The position numbers and the translations under genes were made by a program. A DNA stretch of 64,000 bases from Mytilisepta virgata (taxonomy: Eukaryota > Mollusca > Bivalvia > Mytilida > Mytilidae), in the NCBI GenBank assembly GCA_028015205.1, contig CM051512.1:25389139-25453138 (forward strand), written 5' to 3'. Under the pieces are notes generated by a model. The model was not told the DNA's origin, ran no database searches, and saw nothing but the letters and a program-made list of their open reading frames with translations. Position 1 is the first letter of the stretch, and every line of letters begins with the position of its first letter. This document shows positions 47,498 through 59,640 of this stretch, piece after piece.

Positions 47498-47680
47498 TCA
47501 AAAGAATGTTTGAAGACTGTCACGAACGAATAAGTTGCAGTCATGTTCATCTATTTTATTCGCTTCTATGATTTTTAAGCAAGCATTGCAACATTCCTGC
47601 TCAAATGAAATAAAACCAGAAACAGTACAAAATTCATAGATGACCAAAAAATTTCCACACTCTACTTTCACATTGCACAT
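47498..47680 (-). other. isolated cysteine-rich open frame
   Basis: A 60-residue minus-strand frame contains seven cysteines, including the cluster ECCNACLKIIEANKIDEHDC. The spacing is faintly reminiscent of anaphylatoxin-like domains. There is no partner exon and no convincing splice context, so it may be chance. Confidence 0.2.
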
Positions 47681-48461
47681 GTGTTTTCATCATTTTTGGA
47701 CACATTACTTTAAGACTGGACCATCTTTAATCATGATTTCTGTTATGTCAAATTATTTTTAATTGTCAGCTACTGGTTTTCATCTCTCAACTGATTTAAA
47801 CAAAACTTGGATATATATAGAGTGGGCACAAGTGAGGGGAACAACTGTAATTCATTTTGGGGTCACTAGGTCAAAGGACAAGGTCACAGTGCCCAAATAT
47901 GGACTGGAATGGGGAAAAAAATTTCATGCATAAACATATATCAATGGCCTATTTGATTTGTTTATGTTTTGTGTTCAATCATTATCTGTAAATCTAGATA
48001 TTTGAATTCCATATGTAATTTTATGCTCAAATTTTTCAAAAATCTTGTAGATATGCCATTAAATCACATTTAATAACATTTTATTACATGATTCTGATCA
48101 GATATCATACCAATATCAAACATCTAAGATCCAAGTAACATTTTTCTTCTCTCTAAATTAACCATAATCAAAGACCATTATCTTCTGTAGACAAAATACT
48201 GAAAAAATATCAAACCTCATGGCAGAAATTATGCCACAAGATAATATTTATTCGAATTTCAAAGTCTAGAGGAGTCTCCAAGGAGTTAATGTTACATGGT
48301 AAGTAAACATTAACTTTTTATTAATTCATCACATGCATAAATAGAGCATCTCTTTGGTTTATTTACCAATGAAGAAAATATAAGTCTAACAAAATGACCT
48401 TCTCCTATTTCTTACTTTTTTTGTTGATCATGCAATATTACTAAAGTGGATTCATGAAATA

Positions 48462-48620
48462 GCAATGTCTGTAAATGCCAGGTGGAGCTGTTTTGGGGGA
48501 AGTTATTTGAAAACTGGATTCTGCTTCTTTACAACCTTTTCCAGCCTATTTTGGGACCAGTATACTGTAAACAAACTCTGGTTTCCGCCCAGTGGCACCC
48601 CTAGTGTTTACTGACATTGC
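48462..48620. mobile_element. TA-flanked MITE, copy 2
   Basis: It is about 90% identical to 16234-16391, with the same ends (GCAATGTCTGTAAATGCCAG and CTAGTGTTTACTGACATTGC) and TA on both sides (48460-48461 and 48621-48622). Confidence 0.88.
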
Positions 48621-48622
48621 TA

Positions 48623-50854
48623 CATGAAAGGCATTTCTTTCTCAAGTATAAGGGGTAACTGTTTAAATTTCATAGGAGCAATGGAAGATTGAAATGATCC
48701 TGGATCCTGGACTTCTTTTCAGTAAATCTAAGTGATTGGATTTTTCACAAGTAGAAACTCTACAAAAAAGCAGACTTAACAGTAATATTCAACCTTGCAA
48801 TTCTTTATTACCACATTTATATGCAGAAATATTAAATTTTTACCAAGTTTTGGAGCAAGTCTACCTTCCAAAAAAAATCAAATGTTTGTCTAGTAACTTT
48901 TATAATATCTCAACATTCTACTGTGTAAGATCCTCCCAACTTTAATTGACAGCATTGTTAGGTATTCAAAATATTATTAAGGGAAGTATATCAGACACTC
49001 ATTTTTAATTAAACAAGTGATATAGCTGTCTGTATACTGAACATACAGAGAATTCATCCATTAATTTTTTTTCTCTAATGCCTAAAAAAACACACACAAA
49101 AAAAACCTGCATTTCCCAAAACATCAGATTTTTTAATTTTTGTTTTTATTAATTTTGTTTTTCTTTTTGAAAAGCTGGGGTTGTAATTTTTCCGAAAACA
49201 CCTAAGATAATTTTTAAAAAGATTATCACCATAAACTGGATTTTCTGGAAACTGGTTGATTTGTTGAAGAAAGCTAGGGTTAGCAAAACAACTTCAATTT
49301 TGGGTTATACTGATAACCAGAAACAATTATTTAATTTTGCCTAATCTTAAGTGATATTTTTTACTCTTTTACAATTATCTCCCTTAAAAAATTTATCTAG
49401 GGGGAGATAATTTTGTCCCTTTCATCTTATTGTTTAGAGGAGGCTATCTATTAACTCCTCTGATATCTGAGTTAAGGGTAGCTAAATGAATGCTTTATTG
49501 ACCTTTTGAACAACTAACTTAATAAAAAAAATCTTAAAATAAAACACAATGGATTTTGCTGAAACAAATGTTTTTCAACATGAAAAAAAAAACAATTCTA
49601 ACACAAAGTTCTACAATATTTCGAAATAAAAGTTTCTACAAAAGAAACCAATGCTATCATACACATACACACACCACACCCTTACCCCCCCCCCCCCCAA
49701 AAAAAAAAAAAAAAAGTCCATTAACATGCATTTCTTTTTATTTATAGTAAAATAAACTTTCAGGGATCACTGTCCTTGATCTTCGCCTTTTACCAAACTT
49801 TCAGAAATTATTACCAGAATTGTGAGAGTAATTTAAATGAGAAAAAATTTAGGGACTTATATTTTAATTATTTTAATTATTGAGACATTTTTTTTTAATT
49901 TAATTTTACAGAACAAGGTACAGTAAACTTGTTGCTGTTTTCAATCAGTTCAGTATAGTGATGCTGCTGCACATAGATCAAATGTTATTCTGTTCTACTT
50001 GAGTGACTTTTAGATATATAACATGGAACATCTGGGCATGTCAGCAGAAAAACGTGCGAAAAATCCTTTATCATCTTCATCAAGATGCTATCATTATGGG
50101 GTTAAGATTCTTAAAATAATGGACGCCATACAGTAGCATTGTTTGTGTGTTTAAGGCTATGCTATCTTCGAGTTTTCATCTCTTTTTGTTCAAAATGGCT
50201 TTTCTTTAAGTCAATACATAAAACTTCCATTTTTGTTTGTCTTTTTTACTTCATTACCAATACTGAATATGTTCATTATTTGTTTCTTTCTATTCTTGAT
50301 ATTTTGTTTCAACAAAGCTCTCTGCGTGTTCTAATTATTTATTTTTCATTTTGACTTTTATTCCATTATTTATCTAATTATTTATTTATTTAAAGCGAAA
50401 ACATAAAACTGTTGATTTTCTAACTTAAAAAATTAATTTAGATAGGAAAAAATGATTAGCAGACTGTAGAATAATGTCTTGTCAACTGCACAATACCCAA
50501 ACTATGTTACACAGTGTAACCCATGCACTTTGGCCAATCAAATTGCTTGACACATCTGAAATTAAAATTATCCAAATTATTTCTCATTACATTTCCTTTT
50601 TTTAATTCAATAAAGGTTCCACTACAAGTCTTTTGAGAATTATTTTTGACAATATTTTCTGATTGTACATTGTGTTAGAAAGATGGGACATTTCTCAACT
50701 GACACCAACAGGATTCATTGTGGTTTTTTTCCAAATACAACTAAACCAGAAAACAACCAAAAATGTCAAATGAAATCTTGTAGTGTTATATTCACATTGA
50801 TACAATAAAAACCACATGTATTTTATGTTACTGAAGTCACAGGTGCAGGCCCAG
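48623..50854. other. spacer without recognised gene
   Basis: Only low-complexity tracts (an AC-rich and poly-C/poly-A run at about 49664-49715) and a GGGAGATAAT inverted pair near 49380-49410 were noted. Confidence 0.4.
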
Positions 50855-51012
50855 CTGTCCTATAAGGGGTTGCAGTGAACAAGTGCTTTGTTCCAACTAC
50901 TAATGACAACTAGACTGAGGTTGTGAGTTGGAATCAAACACCTGATTTTGATGATCAAGGTCTACAATTTCTTCCATGTTCTCAATCTGGCCTCTTCCAT
51001 CAATAAAAATAG
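50855..51012 (+). mobile_element. degenerate tRNA-SINE relative
   Basis: B-box-like GAGGTTGTGAGTTGGAATCA is followed by a diverged body (GATCAAGGTCTACAATTTCT, CATCAATAAAAATAGT). It aligns in order with the intact SINEs but is strongly decayed. Confidence 0.5.
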
Positions 51013-51718
51013 TTTGGTTACTCTAAATGTTAAATTTCAAATTTGGAACTTCAGATATTGAATCTCCAGTTTTGATTTTCGAATGTCACATGAGGCTTGG
51101 CAGAAATAATGTCATCTAACTACTGAAAAGCCACCATCCTATAGTGTCAAGCCTAAAGAGTGTCAAAAATGTAAAAATTTTTTCTCACTAAGGCCAAATA
51201 TTACAGAATGAAATATAGCAAAGACTGGTTAAGATATGTGCTATCAAGTTTTTTACTGTGGTCAAAATTTTTCATGTACCTATATTGCTTCCCCGTACAA
51301 GATTTCATTTGAATGATGTTTTCAAAGAAATTACAAAAATTTCTTTATCAAATTACGAGATTAAACTTGAGGCCAAATAAAAGATATTGATTAAAGCTTA
51401 GAAATGTCAATTTTTCAAGAAAAAAAAATTCAAGCTGCCTTGGTGTTTTGTCTCATCATTTCTCAAACTGACAATTTGCAGTTTTGTAAAGTCAAATTTG
51501 TCTAAAAATCTTATCATTTCATGATTAGTTTCCCTCTTTTTAAACAGACTAATCCATCTTGTGTCAGTAGATTAATTCCCTTGAGTGTTTTGTTTAGGTT
51601 TCTCCTTTGGAAATATTCAAGGCCAAGATAAAAATTTCCTAGATTAACAAGCCAAATTTATTAAACACAGACATGGGACGGAGAAGTGAAATTAATTATT
51701 TGGGGATATTCAGTTTAA

Positions 51719-52108
51719 GGATGCTCGCTGGTCATGTTTTGGTCTTTTTGTCAGACTTTCGGAATCCTCGGGTTTTATCCATTTTTAAACATGAAATATT
51801 TTGCCCATGGACCCCTACTTTTTCTTTTATAATTCAATCATATATACCTTAAAATCGAATTTGACAAAATTTTATGAAATCCTTTTTATGTTTTCATACA
51901 ATTTTGATAGACTGAAGTTGTCAATGCAAAGACAATGAAAAATCCAGAGAAAACCCATTTCCTGCATATTTTTAAGGCCTTATAGCTCTAAAATGAGCAC
52001 ATGAACCTATATTTTTTTCTTGCTTATTTGTTTACTATTCATATGTTCTCTCAAACTAAAACTCCTATTTCAAATCCTATTTATTTCCTATTAGACCAGC
52101 AATCATCC
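51719..52108 (+). mobile_element. TTAA MITE family 1, copy C
   Basis: 390 bp with ends GGATGCTCGCTGGTC and GACCAGCAATCATCC, flanked by TTAA at 51715-51718 and 52109-52112. It has the same body as copies A, B and D, including the roughly 50-bp segment missing from A. Confidence 0.92.
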
Positions 52109-52112
52109 TTAA

Positions 52113-53735
52113 AAATAACATAACCAAAACAATACATAATTCAGTGCCTAACTAGTATAGTAGCAATACAGTTTAGTGTTTTAAGGAATTTACAGGAACG
52201 GCTAATCATTTGCTCAGTCTAAAGAACTAGCTTAACTACCTCCTGATATATCTATATTGGAATAATTAAAATAAACTCCATTTGTCATGGTGTCAACTTT
52301 ACCATCCCAACACCAGTCTCTGAGGATACCGATATAAATTTGTTCCAAAGACGTAATTTATTAGGACAGACCTAATCATATTAATCTTTTAACTTAATTT
52401 AGAACTTGAAGTAAATTTTCTTAAACAGATTACAATTATCTTTCAGAGGCAATCAAAGGAGAAAATTTTATTTAAATAGATATTTTCTGTCAAAAACCAA
52501 TATTTTCATAATAAAATACCCTAAACTACTCTAACATATTGACACAAATAAGGCATGATATATACTGACTGTCAGTTACGGATTTTTAGTATCTAATTTA
52601 AGCCTTTTTTTAATAGTTATGTGTGAAGTTTTGGTAAGAGCAAAAAGGTCCATTTGTCTCTGGCAGTATAATGCGAAAAATCATTGATTTTGTTGTTTTT
52701 AAACAGTATCTCGTGTCTCACTAGGCAATTGAATTGTCAAAGAATGGCTAGAACAAAATTCTTCTGCTCAGGCATCATTAGACTTAAAGACAAATATTGT
52801 GTTACCCTATGGGTCCAGTTTGGTTTCAAATTTACAAAACAAGGAGCTGTCCAATTGACTTCCAAAATACAGTAAAACACACTTGTGTTGAAGTGCAGGG
52901 GACTTAAAAGAAAACTTATCCAGTCTTTCGATTAATCTGTAATCTATGATTAATTCAGACAAATAATATGATGCATTTTGAATTTTTACACAAATGTCCT
53001 TTTTTCAAATGTGATAAAAAGTGTAAAAATCAATGTCAATAAATGTTAGAAGTTACACTTTATACAATAAATATACATCTGATCAATTAAAACTATGAGA
53101 TTTGACTTCCAAATGCCGTGAAATGGTAAAATAACATAACGTTTCGACTTTGGGACTATAAAAATAATTTCATACAATCGATGTATTCGACCAAAGAATT
53201 TTTGAATAAACAGTTTTAAATTTGCTTGGAATTAATGGGCAAAAATTTGGGTCCAGTCAGCAATTCCAAGGTAATCAAAAAAGAGTTTTCCACTGTTGTA
53301 CATATCTCCTAGAAAATATGCTTTCTAACATAGTGAACTTATTAAAATTAGGACATAAAATTGTACTTAATGTTGGTATATCTCCCCAAGGGCATACTTT
53401 ACTCCTTTGAAGGTCATTTTGGATTTGGAATCTGTTGTATAACATTTTTTGTTATTGTTTCAACTTTGATCTGGAACTCTTCTTACAAGAGGTAAATTGT
53501 TACAACTAGCATATCTAGTCCATAATACAGAGAATACAATATATATCTATCTACAAAAATATTACTTGTCAGGATTACATAACGAATGTTTTTGACTGAC
53601 AATTTCATATTTTTTATTAGTATTATTATTTAAATCTCTACCCAACTACTAATAATTTTTTTTATAAAAAAAGTTCGCAAAACTTTTGTTTGTGTGATGT
53701 AGTCATAAATGTATAAATTTACGATGTACTCATTT
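52113..53735. other. spacer without recognised gene
   Basis: AT-rich sequence. No exon, RNA gene or repeat boundary was recognised. Confidence 0.4.
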
Positions 53736-53983
53736 GGGGGCCTCAGTGGCCGAGTGGTCTAGGTAGTCCGTTATGACTAATAATGATCACTAGCCTGTGT
53801 GAGTTCGAATCTCACCTAAGGCGGGATGTTTTCTACTCGATCTTAATTGACAAGGATTTCCAATTTTCCTACCAAAGGTCGGTGGTTCTCTTCGGTTACT
53901 TTGGCTCAATAAAAACTGGCCGCCGCGATATAGCCAAATGTGCTGAAGACAGCGTAAAACCCCAACTAAACAAACAAACAAAC
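53736..53983 (+). mobile_element. tRNA-derived SINE
   Basis: It has the A box GGCCGAGTGGTCTAGG, B box GTGAGTTCGAATCTCA, body CCAATTTTCCTACCAAAGGT and AAAC tail. It is slightly shortened in the body (a deletion before CAATAAAAACTGG). The flanking duplication is not clear. Confidence 0.8.
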
Positions 53984-56900
53984 TGAGGATTTGCAATATA
54001 CTATATGCAGAAAGACCATTGATCATTGCTCCATTATTTATAACTGAATTGCACCCGATAACAATTTACCAGCCATTGAATATGCACACAAAAAGTAACA
54101 AAAAATACATCAAAGAAAACAGACAATTTATACAAACACTTTAATATCTGCGTGATGCTGTTCAATTTGTAATGTTTTCCGATTATTTTCCCATATTAAA
54201 ATAATTTTCATAAACAGTCAATATTTACTGCTCGATACAATTTGATATGAAAGAGAACAAAAGATTTTTCTCAAAAGCCTGTCTGAATAAATATTCAAAA
54301 TTACAAAACAAACCGCTCCATAAATTGTGGAAATAAATCTTTCTCCAAACAGTTATAAACCTTTGTTTGTTTAAAACTCTGTTATTAAGAAACATATTCC
54401 CATTAGACTTCACTTGGTTACATCATAATCAAACAAGCTTTTAAAGAATTGATAAATTAAACAATTACAGCATATACCATTATGCCAAGTTATGGAAAAA
54501 TATCTGCAAATTTAAAGTATCCAGATAACTATATCATATGTAATGTTAAATTATACTTCTTTCTGAGTGAAAAATAAACTGAACCTAAAGTTAAAAGAAC
54601 AAGAAATTGTGAAAAATCTTGTTAAAATATAATTCTTTACATTCACATTAGCTTCTGACGATTTAAAGTTACAGTAATTTGCATAAAAGGACAAATCTTT
54701 GGATTAATCCAATTTTTCCCTCCATATCTGTTTGTCAGTCGGAACAGTTGTGTTGGTAGTAATATTCTAGTGATGCCAAACCAAATATATAATTTAATTC
54801 ACTAAGAACAGTAAAATTCCCACAATCAACACTATAATCCAAATTTCTATGGATTTATAAGTATTGTTAGATGAAGAACTGCAATAAAAGCATTGTTCCT
54901 TTTGGTGCATGTAGGGACTTTGTGTCAAGAATTAATCCACCATATCCCGTCTCTGTGGAAATGAGACTTTCAAACAAATATAAAAATCACAATGTTGCTA
55001 TCACAAATACCAGTCCCAAAGGATTTCTGTTAATTAAGACTGTCCAACAAATATAAATTGATTAATTATTTTATATCAATAAAACCACACAGATAAAATT
55101 GTCATTATGTAAATTTCTGTCAATCAGACTCCAAACAGAAAGCAATGAAATTTATTGATAGTGTTTTTATGCAAACCTTATTCAAAAATCCAAGTATGAT
55201 AAAAATCAGTTACAATTTACATGAAGTGGCCAGTAGAATTGAACAATGATAAATGAACAAGGCATGCAGTATCTTTCATCCCTGTGAGGGTGCAACCTGA
55301 CAAGAATAGGGGTTGGGGTGCACTGCAATAAGAATATCTCATAAGGGCTAATTTAAAATTTTTCTTTTCTCAATTAACCAAATGTTGTGAGATTGCCAAT
55401 CTACCCAGATTAAGTGTATCTGATATCTGTTGTCACGGACAACAGGGGTGTGAGACGAGACAATCTCACAACTGATAAACTGTCTCATATGTGACAAAGA
55501 AAAATCTCAGAAGACTTATGGTAAGATTTCTGAGATTTTCATATCTCATTAATACTACTGTGTTGTTTCTAACAAATTGAATAGAATAAATCAGTCGAAC
55601 AAAACATCAACTACCATAAAGGAGTTATTTCCCCTTCTGTTTATAATGTCAAAAACCTATGTACATTTTGTATATGTGCATACACTTTTTGGTTGATATA
55701 TTTTAAATCTACAGTGTATTTATACTTCATTGTGAAAATATATCCCATGGGATTGGACACAGGATAAGACTGAATACATCTAGGCAACAGGTAGCAACAG
55801 CCCACACCAACCTAACAAGACATTAAGATTTGTAAAATAAATGTGATTAATTTTACTATATTCGTGCAATATCAAAAAACATCCTTTATCTTTCATTAAT
55901 TTAATATTTCTAAACATGAATCTCCTTGGCGTGATAAAAAAATATTTGTTGCACCGCAGTATGTTTACAAATGAATATCAACATTAAATATTCATGGAAA
56001 TTTAACAGAAAACCCCAATTCCTATTATTACATAATCTTATCACATGTATCGATTTGATCTTATCATAATGGTCGTCAATTCTAATGAAATGTCACAACA
56101 GTAAATGCATAACATGTATTCCTGGCATGAATCACCGAAATCTTGTCAGACATGACACATCAACGTTACAATGTTAGATTTTACTTGTTCAATTCCCTCA
56201 GTATCAATCAACTGTTGCATGAAGTAATAGACGTCTTCTTTAAAAGATATCCCAGCGACTTTCTGAACGGTTTATTGAAGTCCCATAAGTTGCAAGCTTG
56301 ATAGATTTTTTATTAAGTTATTTTCTTTCCAAATAGGAATTTGCAGAATAATGCATTTCATTTCAAAGTTTTCTAATCAAGAATTCATTTCATTTTGTAG
56401 TATGTAAAGATAAGTGAATTGGATACAGAATTTCATTCATAAAATGATTTTCAGTTAGAATCATAATCCAAATTTAAACTTGAATAGAATACAGATTAAA
56501 TTGTTAAATAACTTCCTACATATGTTAAAGATGTATTTTTAGAAGTAATATTCATATGTTTTAAGTAAAAGGAGTAGGGCCACTTTCCCAGTTTATCTCT
56601 CACCTATTTTGAATATTTACCAATGTTTACTCTAAACTGTGGCATTGCTTACAAACAGAAATATAATGTTTATTCTTTTAAAGTTCTGCCGTATTCTGCA
56701 CAAACAGGACCTCACACTAAGACAGTCTGGAATTTGCAGTATGAAGGGAGTTATATCGCCATGACTATGAGATGAAGAACAGCAATAAAGGTGTTAGTTT
56801 TCTCGGTTTCCTTCTTTACAGAAGTGAAAGATGGATGGATGGATAAATGAATTATTGCTGCAACGTCCAGTGGCAATTATTGAATAAATATCATGACAAT

Positions 56901-58078
56901 TTAAGTGAAAGAAAGAGAAAGTTGATTTGAACTAATTGATTTTTCATCACCCCAAAAAATAAAAATCTGTGTTTCTGTTTACAACAAAAATTTAAAATTG
57001 AAAGTTAAGGCTAAAACTTTTTATTTATATCATAGAAATTATAATTAGTTCTTATGGGGAAAATATTCTATATACTATACTATATTCTAAATATTACTAA
57101 TATATATAATGTCCCCCCAAATTTTCAGGACTGGCACCAAAAAAAATTTCAGTCAGGTTGCCTGTACTTAAAACATGTATTTTTTCTTGGAAAAAAGTAG
57201 ACATTCGATTTGAATATTTTGTTAAATAATAGTCCCCAAAACTGGACATAAGTCAATCACAAAATTAAGTAATCAAAATCTGACATAAATTCATTAAGAA
57301 GTACAGTTCACTTAAAAGAGTTAAATTAACGGTACAAATCACTCATTACTAAATGAAATCATAATCAAACGAAGTCCAAAAAACTTAAATTAACTCAAGT
57401 GTCACTTCCATGTGACAAAATATTCTACTTATGAAAACATAAAGATCAAAGAAAATATATATAAGAATAAATTACTTATCCTACTGTTTTATGATGAAAC
57501 AGATTGGGTCGTGATTGTACTGACTTATTGTAATAGGGAGTCCCAGACTACATTTAACAGAAACCTATTACAGCTGAATGACTTGTTGTGTAAAAAACGT
57601 GCACTTTAAGTCTAGAGAAAACCTCTATTATTGTGTGTAGTTTGTTGCTTGACCTTGCAGCTGCGTCCTTTCATAATGCAGGTGCGAGATGATGAAATCA
57701 AGAAAAGAATTCTGCTGAAACAGGTTAAAAGAGCCATGTTGATATTGCAATGGGCTGTAAGATTTTTCTGTATATAATAGTATATGTGTTAAGATTCTTT
57801 GCTATTGTTCATATTACTGGTACTCTGCATCGCATTCAGCTTCAACTGTAGATCTTATTCAAATAAGTTCTCGCCGTGATATTGGCTGCAATATCGCCAG
57901 CTCGGTAGTAAAAAATATTTAATCAACTGTAGATCTATACGTCACGACTAACATTTTTCGTAAAGTTTCACTCTTACCAGTGCTAAGGGCTATCTTGAAC
58001 TTGCAATGATGTGCAAGTTGGACGCCTAACTGAATCTTTAAGATGAAAAACAGCAATAAAAGCTCTGTTCCTTTGCTT
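53984..58078. other. spacer with a thrice-repeated short motif
   Basis: No gene was recognised. The motif GATGAARAACWGCAATAAA occurs at about 54870, 56771 and 58042, each time followed by a GTTCC or GTTAG-like stretch. Its flanks are otherwise dissimilar. Confidence 0.35.
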
Positions 58079-58200
58079 GGACATTTATTGATAATCCCTT
58101 TTGGGATTCAGTGACCGGGACTATTTTTCTGACTTGGCAGCCAAGTCAGAAAAATAGCTCTGGGCACAGAATCCCACAGAGGATTATTCTATTAAGTGCA
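58079..58200. mobile_element. foldback element with near-perfect stem
   Basis: The centre CTATTTTTCTGACTTGGC-A-GCCAAGTCAGAAAAATAG (58121-58157) is a perfect 18-bp palindrome. Imperfect arms continue outward (AATCCCTTTTGGGATT and GAATCCCACAGAGGATTATT). Confidence 0.8.
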
Positions 58201-59027
58201 TGGAAGGATTTCAAAAAATTTATCCTCATATCCTTTCCTAGCCTTTAAGAACTCTTTGTTTAAATATCAAGGTCGAATTAAGCTCAACCTGTACAACAAA
58301 TCATGCTGAAAGACAGTACAATTTTTAATTTCTCGCAGTTTTTCTTCTTTTAAGAAAAACAAACTTGAGCGTAATTGGATCAAGATCGGTTATTTAAATG
58401 GCCATGTTTAATATGTTTATTCTCACTTAAGGACAGAAATCATTAATTCTGCTGTCCTGCAATTAACGGTTGCACATGCTGTAAACTACATCATGAAAAC
58501 GCTACTATCAAAATCTATATTGCATCCATTCTAGTTCTTCACAGCTGCAACTTTTGGAAAATTAGAAATTTTTCAAATTAAACATTTTTTTTTTTTTTTA
58601 AATTGCAATCAACAAAAACTTCAATGAAAATATACACCCAAATTTATATTTGCCAACAACTACATAGAAATGTAATAATGAAGTTCAATATTTTAAAAGG
58701 ATAATATGCATGAAAAATTTCTAATAGAGGATTCTCATGAAAGATAATAACATTTATTAATTATTTATATGATACTAATAAATTCACTTTGTTCAATTTC
58801 ATATATCACTGACAATTGGTAATTAACCTCTAATGGATGATGATGCATATCTGTGTATTTGAATGATTATATAGATATATATTGTTTTTTTAATTTAAAT
58901 TGGTTACCTGCTCAATAATCTTGAAAGAATATTGTACTTCATATCATCAATACAATATGGATTTATAAAATACATATATGCAATGCCAAAACTGCAGGAA
59001 CCTTCATTTAACCATTTTACAAATTAA

Positions 59028-59362
59028 GGATGGTCGCTGGTCTAATAGGAAATAAATAGGATTTGAAATAGGTGTTTTAGTTTGAGAAGAAAAAAATACA
59101 GGTTCATGTGCTCATTTTAGAGCTATAAGGCCTTGGGATTTTCTCTGGATTTTTCATTGTCTTTGCATTGACAACTTCAGTCTCTCAAAAATGTATGAAA
59201 AATTAAAAGGATTTCATAAGATTTTGTCAAATACCATTTTAAGGTATATATGATTGAATTATAAAACAAAAAGTGGGGATTCATGCAGAAAAAAATCATG
59301 TTTAAGAAATGGATAAAGATTGAAGATTCCAAAAATCTGACAAAAAGACCAAAAACATGACC
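59028..59362 (-). mobile_element. TTAA MITE family 1, copy D (one end truncated)
   Basis: It starts GGATGGTCGCTGGTC after TTAA (59024-59027) and ends at ...AACATGACC directly before TTAA at 59363, so the last bases of one terminal repeat are missing. That TTAA is shared with the next element. Confidence 0.88.
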
Positions 59363-59366
59363 TTAA

Positions 59367-59636
59367 GGTATCCGGACCATAATAGATCATGATCGAAAAT
59401 TGTATCTCTTTTTGACCGTGAATGGCTGAACTAAACAATTTAAAGCTGGAATTTTGTATATATATTTTTCTCAAGTTGAAACACACTTTGTTGCTTATAT
59501 GTAGAGTCTGTAAAAATAAGTTAGTTATATTGGCATTTCCGAAGTTTGCCGATAATTACCGGGGTCATTTCAATTGCGTTGTATGGAACATCCGGGACTT
59601 TTGAATAATCACGTGGTCATTTATGGTCCGGATACC
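59367..59636. mobile_element. TTAA MITE family 2
   Basis: 270 bp with inverted ends GGTATCCGGACCATAA and TTATGGTCCGGATACC (perfect), flanked by TTAA at 59363-59366 and 59637-59640. The interior carries a short segment (GTTTGCCGATAATTACCGG) similar to 40250-40310. Confidence 0.92.
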
Positions 59637-59640
59637 TTAA

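Noticed and set aside
56170..56290. Minus-strand stretch reading VAGISFKEDVYYFMQQL
   Set aside because: About 41 open codons bounded by stops, no convincing acceptor and donor, and no similarity to EXT1. Kept only as a weak possibility.
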